64,000 nt of DNA from Streptomyces brevispora (GCF_007829885.1 NZ_VIWW01000001.1:3472001-3536000), one strand, 5' to 3'; shown: positions 33,195 through 41,874, counted from the first letter of the stretch. Program-made: numbers and translations. The notes: generated by a model not told the origin, from the sequence alone.

Positions 33195-34019
33195 ATGCTG
33201 AGCATGAACATGGAAACCGACGCACAACTGGCCGTCAGGGCGGTACAGGCGGGAGCGGCGGTGGTCCGGGACATGTACGGGACATCGCCGGAGCGGTTCG
33301 CCAAGCCCGGCGGTGACTTCGCGACGGCCGCCGACCTCGCCGCGGAGAAGGCCATTCTCGATGTCCTGCGCACCGCCCGGCCCGATGACGCGGTGACGGG
33401 TGAGGAGAGCGGCCGCACCGGCGCGGACGGCGCGGAACGCCGTTGGCTGGTCGACCCCTTGTGCGGCACGTTGAACTACGCCGTGAACACCATGCTGGTC
33501 GCGGTGAACGTCGCCCTGCGCGACGGGTCCGGGATCACGGCGGCCGCGTCGGCCGACCCGTTCAGCGGTGAGGTGTTCTGGACGGACGGCGAGCGCGCCC
33601 GTCTGCGCAGGGGCGGTACAGGCGGTGCGGACGAGGCGTTGGTGCCCTCGTCCGGGTCCCGGCTGGTGGACGTCAACCTCGACCCGCCGTTCCCCAACGC
33701 ACCGGACTTCCGGGCGGTCGGCCTGCTGGCCGCACCGGAGTTCGCGGAGCACTTCCGGCCGCGCGTCGTCTCCAGCACCCTCGCCGTGGCCTGGGTCGCG
33801 GCCGGGCGCAGGGCCGCCTACGTCACGGACGGCCGGCTGCGCGACAGCGTGCACTTCGCCGCCGGTATCGCCCTGTGCGAGGCGGCGGGCTGCGTGGTGA
33901 CCGGTATCCACGGTGGGCGGCCGCACACCGGTGCGGGCGGTCTGGTGGTGGCGGCCGACCGGGAGACGCACGACCTGCTGCTGGAGATGATCAGGAACCA
34001 GGTTCCGGCCGGGCGCTAG
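33195..34019 (+). CDS. Inositol-monophosphatase-family protein with altered metal ligands
   Basis: 274 residues of the IMPase fold: GGDFATAADLAAEKAILDVL, VTGEESGRTG (first metal Glu-Glu retained) and WLVDPLCGTLNYAV. The canonical motif is DPxDGTxNF; here the second Asp is Cys. At the C-terminus the usual WDxAAG is SVHFAAGIALCEAAGC, with His in place of Asp. So two of the conserved metal ligands are replaced while the fold is kept. It may be a non-phosphatase binding protein or an enzyme with changed metal use. The start at ATG 33195 or 33204 is uncertain. It is followed by a 9-bp repeat tract and a broken transporter gene. Confidence 0.8.
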   Translation: MLSMNMETDAQLAVRAVQAGAAVVRDMYGTSPERFAKPGGDFATAADLAAEKAILDVLRTARPDDAVTGEESGRTGADGAERRWLVDPLCGTLNYAVNTMLVAVNVALRDGSGITAAASADPFSGEVFWTDGERARLRRGGTGGADEALVPSSGSRLVDVNLDPPFPNAPDFRAVGLLAAPEFAEHFRPRVVSSTLAVAWVAAGRRAAYVTDGRLRDSVHFAAGIALCEAAGCVVTGIHGGRPHTGAGGLVVAADRETHDLLLEMIRNQVPAGR

Positions 34020-34024
34020 GCCCC

Positions 34025-34114
34025 GTCCTGCCCGTCCTGCCTGTCCTGCCCGTCCTGCCTGTCCTGCCCGTCCTGCCTGTCCTGCCCGTCCTGCCCGTCC
34101 TGCCCGTCCTGTCT
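34025..34114. repeat. Tandem 9-bp repeat (GTCCTGCCC/GTCCTGCCT)
   Basis: Ten consecutive units; the first six alternate between CCC and CCT endings, giving an 18-bp higher-order period. It begins 6 bp after the IMPase-like stop codon. Confidence 0.9.
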
Positions 34115-34169
34115 TCCGGCATGTCCTGCCCTTCCGGCCCGTCCGCCCCCGTTCGACGAAAGGCCAGCG

Positions 34170-34778
34170 ATGCCGGCTGTTCTCGTCCTGCTGCTCTCCG
34201 GCACCTGGCTGCTGTCCGGTGTTCTTCGGCGCACGGTCCGGCCCCCGCAAGGCGGCGGGCGCGGCCCTGGCCTGCGCGGCGGCGGTCGGCTACGCGGCAC
34301 TGGGCGCGGACGCCGGGGACCTGGACGCGGTGGGGCTGCTGCTGGTGGCGGCGGCGACGGTGGCGTTCGCGGTGTACGGGTTCCTGTACCGGGGCCGGCT
34401 GTCAGGGCTGCCGCCGCTGGCCGTCCTGCCCGTGCTGCTCGCGGCGGCAACCTGTCTGCTGCTCCCCATGGCCCTGCCCGCGCTGATCGCCCACCCCCGA
34501 CCCTCGCCGCGACGGGCGGGATCGTGGTGCTCGGCGCGGTCGTCTACGCCCCCGCCTACCTCGTACAGCACCGGCTGATCGTGCTCCGCGGCCCGGTGTT
34601 CACGGCCGCCGTCCAACTCGCCGTTCCCTTCACGGTCCGCCTCGGCGACTGGGCCCTGGACACCGCACCCGCCCCCTCGCTCGCCGAACTGCTGCTCCTG
34701 GCGGTGTGCTGCGCGGGGATCGCGCTGGTGACCGTCCAGGCGAGCCGGTCGGTCGAACCCGCCCCTTCCGACCGGTGA
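34170..34778 (+). pseudogene. Truncated, frameshifted EamA/DMT-family transporter
   Basis: Membrane-helix homology passes through two frames. MPAVLVLLLSGTWLLSG begins in one frame; FFGARSGPRKAAGAALACAA through LPALIAHP (34222-34500) is in the +1 frame; TLAATGGIVVLGAVVYAPAY to the end returns to the first. The breaks lie near 34218 and in the CACCCCCGA run near 34490-34500. Only about 200 of the usual 300 residues remain, so the first half of the ten-helix protein is missing. Two or more lesions plus truncation make a pseudogene likely. Confidence 0.75.
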
Positions 34779-34896
34779 ACAGGGGGAGCGTTCGGTGCGT
34801 CCGGTACACGATCGTGGGACGCTGATGGAAGCGGCCCCGCGCCGCGAAACCGTTGATCTGCGCTCCCCGAACAGGCTTCAGGAGAAGGGACCCGCG

Positions 34897-35502
34897 ATGA
34901 CCGCCGCGATGGTCGAGCACCAGCAGGACTCTGAAGGCCGCCCGTGGGACTACCTGCTTCATACCTGGCAGGAACTGGACGTGCCCGAGGGGTGGCGCGC
35001 CGAGATCGACGAAGGGCAGATCGTCTTGGTACCGCCGCCTCATCCGCATCACAGCGGCATCGCTGCCAAGGTGCAGCGCCGGCTCTACGCGAATCTGCCT
35101 GACGAACTGGAGATCTATCAGACCTTGGGTGTGCATGTGGCGCCCCTCGGCAAGCTGTATGTGCCCGATCTCGTGGTCATGCCTGCCGAGTTGATCGACA
35201 CCGTTGATTCCGACACCAGTGATCCGATGGATGCCTCCGAGGCACTCCTCATCGTCGAGATCACGTCGAAGGGCAACGCCGGGGAGGACCGTACGAAGAA
35301 GTACCGCGCCTATGCGCGCGCGGGTGTGCCCATGTATCTGCTGATCGACCGGTTCGACATCCGTGGCGCGATGGCCACGCTGTTCACCGAGCCGAACGAG
35401 GACGGCACGTTCAAGCGCTCCGACGCGGTGCCGTTCGGGAAGCCGCTCACGCTGCCCGAGCCCTTCGGCACGACGCTGCCCACCGACGGGTTCCCGGTCT
35501 GA
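34897..35502 (+). CDS. Uma2-family (DUF820) putative PD-(D/E)XK nuclease
   Basis: 201 residues. The restriction-like core is visible: EGWRAEIDEGQIVLVPPPHP at the start, HHSGIAAKVQRRLYAN, LYVPDLVVMPAE with the catalytic Asp, and LLIVEITSKGN with Glu and the downstream KKYRAYARAGV. Uma2 proteins are abundant in actinobacteria and cyanobacteria; their DNA target and role are unproven. ATG 34897 follows AGGAGAAGGGA. It is monocistronic with its own terminator. Confidence 0.88.
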   Translation: MTAAMVEHQQDSEGRPWDYLLHTWQELDVPEGWRAEIDEGQIVLVPPPHPHHSGIAAKVQRRLYANLPDELEIYQTLGVHVAPLGKLYVPDLVVMPAELIDTVDSDTSDPMDASEALLIVEITSKGNAGEDRTKKYRAYARAGVPMYLLIDRFDIRGAMATLFTEPNEDGTFKRSDAVPFGKPLTLPEPFGTTLPTDGFPV

Positions 35503-35516
35503 GCGGGAACGGATGA

Positions 35517-35544
35517 GGGCGCCACCCCGGCCTGGGTGGCGCCC
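35517..35544 (+). terminator. Terminator of the Uma2 gene
   Basis: 11-bp stem (GGGCGCCACCC and complement) followed by a T-rich stretch, 15 bp after the stop. The 15-mer TTGCTGTCCGTCCGG then occurs twice (near 35550 and 35571). Confidence 0.8.
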
Positions 35545-35598
35545 CTTCTGTTGCTGTCCGTCCGGTTCTTTTGCTGTCCGTCCGGCCTGCGCGGTGCC

Positions 35599-36066
35599 TT
35601 ACGGCGCGGGGACTTCCTTGATGAGGCGTGAGCTCCACGGGCAGTAGATGCGGCCGGGCAGGAACGGGCCGCCGACCTCGTCGAGGTTGTCCTCGGTGTA
35701 CTGCAGCGTCGCGTCGCACACCTCGATGGCGTAGTCGAAGAAGCCGACGCTGTCGGGCTCGAAGTGGAAGTTGTAGTTCGGGCTGTAGTCGGCCTGGCGC
35801 TTGCTGAGGCGGCCGATCAGGTGCGGCCGCTCGTACGTCGCACCGCTGACCAGCTCGCGGGCGTGGTCGATCTGGGCCTCCTTCACCAGCTTCACGACGA
35901 GGTTCTTGCGGCTGTAGCCGTCAGTCATCTCGAAGTAGGCGGGCGTCACGGCCGCGGCCCGCTTCTCGCCGGTGGTGTGCTGCTCCGCCTGGGCGGGCTG
36001 CGCGACGGTGAAGCCGAGCATTGCCGCGGCCGCGAGGCTTCCCAGCTTGGTGAACGTGCTTCGCAC
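35599..36066 (-). CDS. Secreted BP74-related protein
   Basis: 155 residues: a signal peptide (RSTFTKLGSLAAAAMLGFTVAQPAQA) and a mature domain with YFEMTDGYSRKNLVVKLV, HARELVSGATYERPHLIGRL, NYNFHFEPDSVGFFDYAIEV and a terminal FLPGRIYCPWSSRLIKEV. This pattern recurs in streptomycete proteins named after the N-terminal domain of Dictyostelium BP74; the biological role is unknown. Two Cys (EVCD, IYCPW) may pair. GTG 36066 has GGAGA upstream. The family name is from memory and only moderately certain. Confidence 0.7.
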   Translation of the reverse strand: MRSTFTKLGSLAAAAMLGFTVAQPAQAEQHTTGEKRAAAVTPAYFEMTDGYSRKNLVVKLVKEAQIDHARELVSGATYERPHLIGRLSKRQADYSPNYNFHFEPDSVGFFDYAIEVCDATLQYTEDNLDEVGGPFLPGRIYCPWSSRLIKEVPAP

Positions 36067-36186
36067 GAGATCTCCATGAGTGCGTAAGAGCCATGTCGAT
36101 CATGGCTTTCGTGACGCACTGTAGGTTACCGGGTACGGAAAGTGATTGATGGCGCTCTGGGGGACCGCGCGCGCGTGCACATGGCT

Positions 36187-36219
36187 GAGGGCGGCGCCCG
36201 GGTGTCGGGTGCCGCCCTC
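36187..36219 (-). terminator. Terminator of the murQ-PTS operon
   Basis: 13-bp stem GAGGGCGGCGCCC/GGGTGCCGCCCTC with one G-T wobble, 15 bp beyond the PTS stop. Confidence 0.75.
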
Positions 36220-36233
36220 GGTCAGGCGCGGGT

Positions 36234-37781
36234 TCAGACCTCGGCGGGGGTCTTCGCCAGGGCGTCCGGGCCGGTGACCGGTGCGGGGGTGCCCGTCGCG
36301 GGCTCTGTCGCGGTCGCCGTCGAAACGGCCGGTTCCTGCGACACGTTGAACTCCGTCAGCAGGTCCTTGCTGAAGCCGAAGAAGTACGTGGCGACGAAGC
36401 CGGCCAGATAGCCGACCAGCAGGCCGCCCCCGTAGATCGCGATCGTCGCGCCCAGGCCGTGGTTGCCCTCCAGCAGCGGGAACAGAGCCCAGCCGGACGG
36501 GCCGATGGCGGTGGAGCCGACCGCGTCACCGAGCTGGTTGAAGAAGCCGACGAACGCGCCGCCGAACGCACCGCCCACGCACGCCGTGATGAACGGGCGG
36601 CCCAGCGGCAGCGAGACGCCGTAGATCAGCGGCTCGCCGACGCCCAGGAAGCCCGCGGGCAGGGCGGACTTGATGGTCCTGCGGATCGACTCGTTGCGGG
36701 GGAGGCGGAAGTAGACCGCGATGGCCGCACCCACCTGGCCGGCCCCGGCCATCGCGAGGATCGGCAGCAGAACCGTGTAGCCCTGCTGCTCGATCAGCGT
36801 GGTGTGGATCGGGATCAGCGCCTGGTGCAGACCCAGCATGACCAGCGGGAGGAAGAAGCCGCCGAGGACCAGGCCCGCGCCCGCGCCGCCGTTGGACAGC
36901 AGCCAGTCGGCGAACGTACCGATCGCGGTGGAGACCTCACCCGCCACGTACATCAGGCCGAAGATCGTCACCAGGCCGGAGACCAGGACCGTCAGGGTCG
37001 GGGTGACCAGGACGTCCAGCGCCTCCGGGACCCAGCGGCGGCACCACTTCTCCACGTACACCGCGAGCACCGCCGCGCCCAGGGCGCCCAGGACGCCGCC
37101 CTGGCCGGGGGAGAGCTTCTGGCCGAACGCCTCGATGTTCGCGACGCCCGGGAAGACGATGATGGCCGCGACCGCACCGCCGAGGATCGGCGTACCGCCG
37201 AACTCCTTCGCCGTGTTGTAGCCGACGAAGACCGCGATCAGCGCCATGAAACCGGACGCCATCGCCGCCAGGGCCGGGGTGACCGACGTCAGCCAACCGA
37301 GGTTGACCAGCAGGCCGTTGAGCCCGGCGATGATGCCGCAGCCGATCAGGGCCGGGATCAACGGTACGAAGATGTTGGCGATCCTGCGCAGGAAGAGCTT
37401 GAACGGCGTCGCGTTCTTCGCCTTCCGTGCCGCCTTCATCTCTGCGCCCTGCGCGGCCAGTTCCTCCGCGGTGAGCGGGGCGGACGAACCGGACGGGACC
37501 GGGGCGGGCGCCGAGGCCCGGCCCTCCTCGACGAGCTTCTCGAACTCCGGGGTGACGCGGGCGACCGTACCGGGACCGAGAACGATCTGGTACGTGTCGT
37601 CGTCGACCACGCCCATGACGGCGGGGACGGCCTTCAGCGCGTCGTCCTGGACGAGCGAACGGTCGTGCAGGCCCAGCCGGAGCCGGGTCATGCAGTGGGC
37701 GATGGAGCTGATGTTCGCGGCGCCACCGACGAGCGGAAGGATCGCGGCGGCAGTGGCGCGGTTCTTGTCTTCTGTAGCCAT
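36234..37781 (-). CDS. PTS transporter EIIBC, probable N-acetylmuramic acid permease (MurP-like)
   Basis: 515 residues. The EIIB domain is N-terminal (residues 8-85) with the phospho-Cys at position 30 in IAHCMTRLRLGL; an Ala/Pro linker leads to a ten-helix EIIC domain from about 125 (FLRRIANIFVPLIPALIGCG, GVLGALGAAVLAVYVEKWC, GVGEPLIYGVSLPLGRPF). The B-then-C order and GEPLIYG signature place it in the glucose superfamily. No EIIA domain is fused, so it would use a shared EIIA-Crr. It lies 45 bp after murQ, which strongly suggests MurNAc as substrate, giving MurNAc-6-P. A sucrose or trehalose role is the alternative for this subfamily but lacks context. Confidence 0.85.
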   Translation of the reverse strand: MATEDKNRATAAAILPLVGGAANISSIAHCMTRLRLGLHDRSLVQDDALKAVPAVMGVVDDDTYQIVLGPGTVARVTPEFEKLVEEGRASAPAPVPSGSSAPLTAEELAAQGAEMKAARKAKNATPFKLFLRRIANIFVPLIPALIGCGIIAGLNGLLVNLGWLTSVTPALAAMASGFMALIAVFVGYNTAKEFGGTPILGGAVAAIIVFPGVANIEAFGQKLSPGQGGVLGALGAAVLAVYVEKWCRRWVPEALDVLVTPTLTVLVSGLVTIFGLMYVAGEVSTAIGTFADWLLSNGGAGAGLVLGGFFLPLVMLGLHQALIPIHTTLIEQQGYTVLLPILAMAGAGQVGAAIAVYFRLPRNESIRRTIKSALPAGFLGVGEPLIYGVSLPLGRPFITACVGGAFGGAFVGFFNQLGDAVGSTAIGPSGWALFPLLEGNHGLGATIAIYGGGLLVGYLAGFVATYFFGFSKDLLTEFNVSQEPAVSTATATEPATGTPAPVTGPDALAKTPAEV

Positions 37782-37826
37782 GGTGCGTGGTGCCTTGCTG
37801 TGCGGGGGAGCGGAGGTGGAGCCGGG

Positions 37827-38795
37827 TCAGCTGGTGGGGGGACCGGCGGCGGCGAGCGCGGCACGGAGGTGGCCGTCCGACGTGGACAGCAGCGAGGCGG
37901 CGGTGGGGCCGTCGACCTGGCCGAGGATGGTGAGGATGGCGTTCTTCACCTCACCGTCGGTGGCGGCGAGCGCGGCCTCGATCTCGGCGTCCGACGCACC
38001 GGTGGCCAGCGAGACGATCCGCCGGGAACGGGCGCGCAGCTTCTCGTTGGAGGCCCGGACGTCGACCATGAGGTTTCCGTACGTCTTGCCGAGCCGGATC
38101 ATCGTGATCGTCGAGAGCATGTTGAGGACGAGCTTCTGGGCCGTGCCCGCCTTGAGCCGGGTGGAGCCGGTGAGCAGCTCCGGGCCGACGACGACCTCGA
38201 GGGGGTGCGCGGCCGCGTCGCCCAGCGCGGAGTCCGCGTTGCAGGACAGGCCGATGGTCAGCGCACCCTTGGCGCGGGCGTGCTCGACGGCACCGATCGC
38301 GAACGGCGTACGGCCGGAGGCGGAGATGCCGACCACCGTGTCGTCGGCGGTGACACCCAGCGCGTCGAGGTCGGCGGCGGCCAGTTCCTTGCTGTCCTCG
38401 GCGCCCTCGACGGCGGTGATCATCGCGGACGGACCGCCCGCGATGAGGCCGACGACAACCGCCGGGTCGGTGTTGAAGGTGGGCGGGCACTCGCTGGCGT
38501 CCAGCACGCCGAGGCGGCCCGCGGTGCCGGCGCCCGCGTAGATCAGCCGGCCGCCACGGGCCATGCGCGCCGAGGTGGCGTCGATCGCGGCGGATATCTC
38601 GGGCAGCAGGGCGGCGACGGCGGCGGGGACGGTCTGGTCCTCGCCGTTCATGATCCGGGCGATCTCCGAAGTGGCCAGCCGGTCGATCTCGGCGAGCTCG
38701 GGGCGGAACGCCTCGGTGGTGAGCGTCGCGAGCTGGGCGCGCAGCTCCCCGTATCCGTCGGGGGTGGTTGCGTCGGCGTCGGTGGTGGAGGTCAT
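37827..38795 (-). CDS. murQ: N-acetylmuramic acid 6-phosphate etherase MurQ
   Basis: 322 residues with a SIS domain: LIYAGAGTAGRLGVLDASEC, IAGGPSAMITAVEGAEDSKE (acid/base Glu region), VVGISASGRTPFAIGAVEHA, and STRLKAGTAQKLVLNMLST, all hallmarks of MurQ. It splits D-lactate from MurNAc-6-P to give GlcNAc-6-P, which NagA (8.4 kb) can process. It sits between the RpiR-type regulator and the PTS permease on the same strand, with 61- and 45-bp gaps, as one operon. Confidence 0.95.
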   Translation of the reverse strand: MTSTTDADATTPDGYGELRAQLATLTTEAFRPELAEIDRLATSEIARIMNGEDQTVPAAVAALLPEISAAIDATSARMARGGRLIYAGAGTAGRLGVLDASECPPTFNTDPAVVVGLIAGGPSAMITAVEGAEDSKELAAADLDALGVTADDTVVGISASGRTPFAIGAVEHARAKGALTIGLSCNADSALGDAAAHPLEVVVGPELLTGSTRLKAGTAQKLVLNMLSTITMIRLGKTYGNLMVDVRASNEKLRARSRRIVSLATGASDAEIEAALAATDGEVKNAILTILGQVDGPTAASLLSTSDGHLRAALAAAGPPTS

Positions 38796-38856
38796 GGAGA
38801 GCGGCTCTGCTTTCTTGAACTCGTACGGTTTCGCGGGTGAGGGTTTTCGCGGGACG

Positions 38857-39774
38857 TCAGCGGGTGCGGGGGTTGTGGCGGTGGGCCAGCGCCTCGTAGG
38901 AGGCGGCGAGGGCCGGTGCCGCCGTCTCGTACGTGCGCTGCGCGACCCCGATGAACAGGCAGTCGACGACCAGCAACTGGCTCGTACGGCTCGACATGGC
39001 GGCGGGGCGCAGTTCGCTCTCGCGGGCCGTGGACGTGGTCAGTACGTGGTCGGCGTACTGCGTGACCGGGCCGTCGGGGCGGCCGGTGATCGCGATCGTC
39101 GTCGCGCCGCGGTCGAAGGCGACCCGCAGCGGTTCGATGACGTCGCCGGTCGAACCGGAGTGGGTGATCGCGATGGCCACGTCACCGGAGCGCAGCTGCA
39201 CGGCGTTGGTCACCGCCAGGTGCGGGTCCATGTGGGAGTGCGCGATCAGGCCGATACGGGCCAGCTTCTGGGCGAGGTCCTGGCCGACGAGCGAGGACGC
39301 GCCGGCCCCGTAGATGTCGATCCGGCGGGCGGTGGCGGCGGCGGCCACGGCGGCGCCGAGCTGCACGGTGTCGAGCCCGGCGGCCGTGTCGGCGAGGGTC
39401 TGCTGCTCGTCGTAGGCGAGCTTGGCGACCACGTCGGCGATCGGGTCGTCGACCGCTATGTCGGCGGTGACGGCGGGGGCCCGGCCGGACTGCTGGTGGG
39501 CGGCGAGACCGGCGAGCGCGAGGCGCAGGTCACGGTAGCCGGGGTAGCCGAGGAGGCGGGCGGTGCGGACCACCGTCGCCTCGCTGGTGCCGGTGAGCTC
39601 GGCGAGACCGGTGACCGTCAGGGCCGCGCAGCCGGCCGGGTCGCCCGCGACCGCCTCGGCGACCCGCTGCATGGAGCGGGTCATGGACGGCGCGAGCGTG
39701 CGCACCTTGGCGGCGAGGGCTGCCGGGGCGGGCGGCGAATCAGCGCTGAAACTTTCCTTCAGGTCATTGGTCAC
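38857..39774 (-). CDS. MurR/RpiR-family transcriptional regulator
   Basis: 305 residues: an N-terminal helix-turn-helix (VTGLAELTGTSEATVVRTARLLGYPGYRDL, about residues 54-83) and a C-terminal SIS domain (RRIDIYGAGASSLVGQDLAQ, AITHSGSTGDVIEPL) that would sense a sugar phosphate such as MurNAc-6-P. It is the first gene of the rpiR-murQ-PTS operon and probably represses it. The only good start is GTG 39774, with no ribosome site but an inverted repeat directly upstream, so the mRNA may be leaderless or the start may be internal. Confidence 0.9.
   Translation of the reverse strand: MTNDLKESFSADSPPAPAALAAKVRTLAPSMTRSMQRVAEAVAGDPAGCAALTVTGLAELTGTSEATVVRTARLLGYPGYRDLRLALAGLAAHQQSGRAPAVTADIAVDDPIADVVAKLAYDEQQTLADTAAGLDTVQLGAAVAAAATARRIDIYGAGASSLVGQDLAQKLARIGLIAHSHMDPHLAVTNAVQLRSGDVAIAITHSGSTGDVIEPLRVAFDRGATTIAITGRPDGPVTQYADHVLTTSTARESELRPAAMSSRTSQLLVVDCLFIGVAQRTYETAAPALAASYEALAHRHNPRTR
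39746..39762. promoter_or_regulatory. Second candidate MurR/RpiR operator, inside the coding start
   Basis: CTGAA-N7-TTCAG, the same 17-bp geometry as the site at 39777, lying 12 bp inside the regulator's coding region. Confidence 0.4.
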
Positions 39775-39776
39775 AT

Positions 39777-39793
39777 TTGAAAGATATTTTCAA
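39777..39793. promoter_or_regulatory. Candidate MurR/RpiR operator
   Basis: TTGAAA-GATAT-TTTCAA, perfect 6-bp arms, AT-rich in a GC-rich genome and resembling the TGAAA/TTTCA half-sites used by RpiR proteins. It abuts the regulator start (39774), so it could autoregulate the operon. Confidence 0.6.
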
Positions 39794-39877
39794 GACGCAT
39801 GTCCGTCAACCCCCCTTTGGTCCTGACCTCTGGCGGCGACGGCGGGGCGGGCCGGTGCGCAGGTGGACAATGGCTGT

Positions 39878-40246
39878 ATGGAGCTGAATCCCCTGGAGCA
39901 GGCGCTGCACGCCGCCCGCGCACTCGTCATGGCCGACCTCGTCGCCGGAGATGTCGCGGAGGCCCAGATCGTCTCGATGGTCGAGGACGCGGTGACGCAC
40001 CGGCGCTGGTGGGTCGAGCAGTGGCCGGAAGGCGTGGAGTTCGTCGTCGGCCTCGTCGCCCAGGACGTCCAGGACGCACTGCTGAAGGAGTACGGCCGCT
40101 GGCCGCTGTGCCCGGTCTGCGACGCGGGCGACCCGCACGCCCTGGACGTCGAGCCGGAACTCGGCCCCGACCCGCACTGGGTCTGCACGAAGGCGGCCGT
40201 GGCGGTCGCCCCGGTCGGCTTGCTCAGCAGGACGATGCGCCCGTGA
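39878..40246 (+). CDS. Conserved hypothetical protein
   Basis: 122 residues. An all-helical first half (LEQALHAARALVMADLVAGD, VEDAVTHRRWWVEQWPEGVE, GLVAQDVQDALLKE) is followed by a small CPVC...C cluster (WPLCPVCDAG ... DPHWVCTKA) that may bind zinc or be a knuckle. No named family is recognised. AGGTGGA lies 11 nt before ATG 39878. Its stop overlaps the GTG of the DUF4031 gene, so the two are translationally coupled. Confidence 0.75.
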   Translation: MELNPLEQALHAARALVMADLVAGDVAEAQIVSMVEDAVTHRRWWVEQWPEGVEFVVGLVAQDVQDALLKEYGRWPLCPVCDAGDPHALDVEPELGPDPHWVCTKAAVAVAPVGLLSRTMRP

Positions 40247-40524
40247 CCGTCTATATCGATCCGCCGGACTGGCCGGGCCACGGGCGGCTCTGGTCGCATC
40301 TGGTCAGCGACGAGTCGTTCGATGAGCTGCATGCCTTCGCTGCGTCCATCGGCGCTCCGGAGCGGGCCTTCGAGCGGGACCACTACGACATACCGGAGAC
40401 GCGGTACGAGGACGCGGTACGGGCCGGCGCCCGGCAGATCGGCTCCAAGGAGCTGGTCCGCCGGATCACGGAGGCGGGCCTGCGCCGCCCGAAGGGCCGC
40501 CCGGCGCCGCACCAGGCGCTCTGA
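40243..40524 (+). CDS. DUF4031 protein
   Basis: 93 residues, full length for DUF4031: VYIDPPDWPGHGRLWSHLVS, DESFDELHAFAASIGAPERAF, and DHYDIPETRYEDAVRAGARQ followed by KELVRRITEAGLRRP. The family is widespread in actinobacteria and its role is unknown. GTG 40243 overlaps the preceding stop (GTGA), the usual sign of coupling. A 22-23 bp direct repeat (GACCGCGACCGGGGCCGCTG and following bases) occurs twice just after the gene. Confidence 0.88.
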   Translation: MTVYIDPPDWPGHGRLWSHLVSDESFDELHAFAASIGAPERAFERDHYDIPETRYEDAVRAGARQIGSKELVRRITEAGLRRPKGRPAPHQAL

Positions 40525-40611
40525 CCGCGACCGGGGCCGCTGCCGTTGTCGGGGCCGCGACCGCGACGTGAGCCGGGGCCTCGACCGCGACCGGGGCCGC
40601 TGCCGGGTCGC

Positions 40612-41874
40612 TCAGGCGGTCGTCGAGGGCGCGGACTCCATCGCCGCGCTCTGCGTCCCGGTGGCCGACGCGCCCGTCACCAGCCGTGAGGCGGTGCTCC
40701 GGCCGCGCTGGAGCCGCAGCGAGAACACCACGGCCACCAGCGCCAGCACGGTCATCGCCGCCCCCGCCCACGCGGTCGACGCGAAACCGAAGTCCGCGTC
40801 GATCACCGTGCCGCCCAGCCACGGCCCACCGGTGTTGCCCAGGTTGAACGCGGCGGTGGTCGTCGCACCCGCCAGCGTCGGGGCGGCGCCCGCGACGTTG
40901 AACATCCGGGCGTTCAGCGCCGGAGCGGTGAAGAACGCCGACAGGCCCAGCAGGAACGCGAGCACGATCACGGCGGCCTGGCTCGACGCGAACAGTGCCA
41001 GCGCGGCCAGGAACACCGTCGACGCCGAGATACCGCTCAGCAGCACCCCGAAGAGGTGCGCGTCCGCGACCCGGCCGCCGACCGTCGTACCGATCAGCGC
41101 ACCGATCCCGAACAGTGCGAGCACGGTCGGCACCCAGCCCGAGTCCAGCCCGGCGACATCCGTCAGCAGCGGCGCCAGATAGCTGAACGCGCAGAACACC
41201 CCGCCCGCCGCGAGCGCCGTGATCACGATGGACAGCCACACCTGCCGGTCCCGGTAGATGCCCATCTCGCGCTTGAGCTGCGGCTTCTCGTCCGGGACGG
41301 GGATGCGGGGGATCAGCGTCGCGACGCCGACGAGGGCGATCGCGGAGGCCGCACCGACCGCCCAGAACGCCGACCGCCAGCCCAGGTTCTCCCCGAGGAA
41401 GGCCCCCAGCGGCACACCCAGCACGTTCGCGATGGACAGCCCGCCGATCATCACGGCCATGGCGCGGGCCCGCTGGTCCACCCGGACCATGGCGATGGCG
41501 ACGGCCGAACCGACGGCCCAGAACCCGGCGCACGCGAACGCGCTGATCACCCGGGAGGCGAAGAGGATCTCGTACGTCGGCGCGAGCGCGCCCGCGACCT
41601 GGCCGAGGCCGAAGACCGAGATCAGCGCGATGAGAGTGGTGCGGCGCGGCAGCCGGAGCGTCGCGACGGCGAGCAGCGGGGCGCCGACCACCATGCCGAT
41701 CGCGAACGCGGATATGAGGAGTCCGGCACGCGGGATCGACACGTTCATGTCGTCGGCTATGGGCGGCAGCAGGCCGGAGAGCATGAACTCGCTGGTGCCG
41801 AGGGCGAAGACGGAGAGGCCGAGAATGTATACGGCCAGTGGCATACGCGAGCGGCGAGGGGCAGAGTCGGGCAT
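40612..41874 (-). CDS. MFS exporter of the DHA1 family (CmlR/AraJ type)
   Basis: 420 residues with 12 predicted membrane helices. MPLAVYILGLSVFALGTSEF begins helix 1; motif A-like GAPLLAVATLRLPRRTTLIA follows helix 2, and the antiporter motif C region is LSIANVLGVPLGAFLGENLG. It resembles streptomycete chloramphenicol and arabinose-like efflux proteins, so drug or metabolite export is the likely role, with substrate unknown. Start choice is between ATG 41874 and ATG 41844; neither has a strong ribosome site. It is monocistronic and converges on the DUF4031 gene. Confidence 0.82.
   Translation of the reverse strand: MPDSAPRRSRMPLAVYILGLSVFALGTSEFMLSGLLPPIADDMNVSIPRAGLLISAFAIGMVVGAPLLAVATLRLPRRTTLIALISVFGLGQVAGALAPTYEILFASRVISAFACAGFWAVGSAVAIAMVRVDQRARAMAVMIGGLSIANVLGVPLGAFLGENLGWRSAFWAVGAASAIALVGVATLIPRIPVPDEKPQLKREMGIYRDRQVWLSIVITALAAGGVFCAFSYLAPLLTDVAGLDSGWVPTVLALFGIGALIGTTVGGRVADAHLFGVLLSGISASTVFLAALALFASSQAAVIVLAFLLGLSAFFTAPALNARMFNVAGAAPTLAGATTTAAFNLGNTGGPWLGGTVIDADFGFASTAWAGAAMTVLALVAVVFSLRLQRGRSTASRLVTGASATGTQSAAMESAPSTTA

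Noticed and set aside
34025..34114. Possible CRISPR array
   Set aside because: The 9-bp units are contiguous, with no unique spacers and no cas genes.
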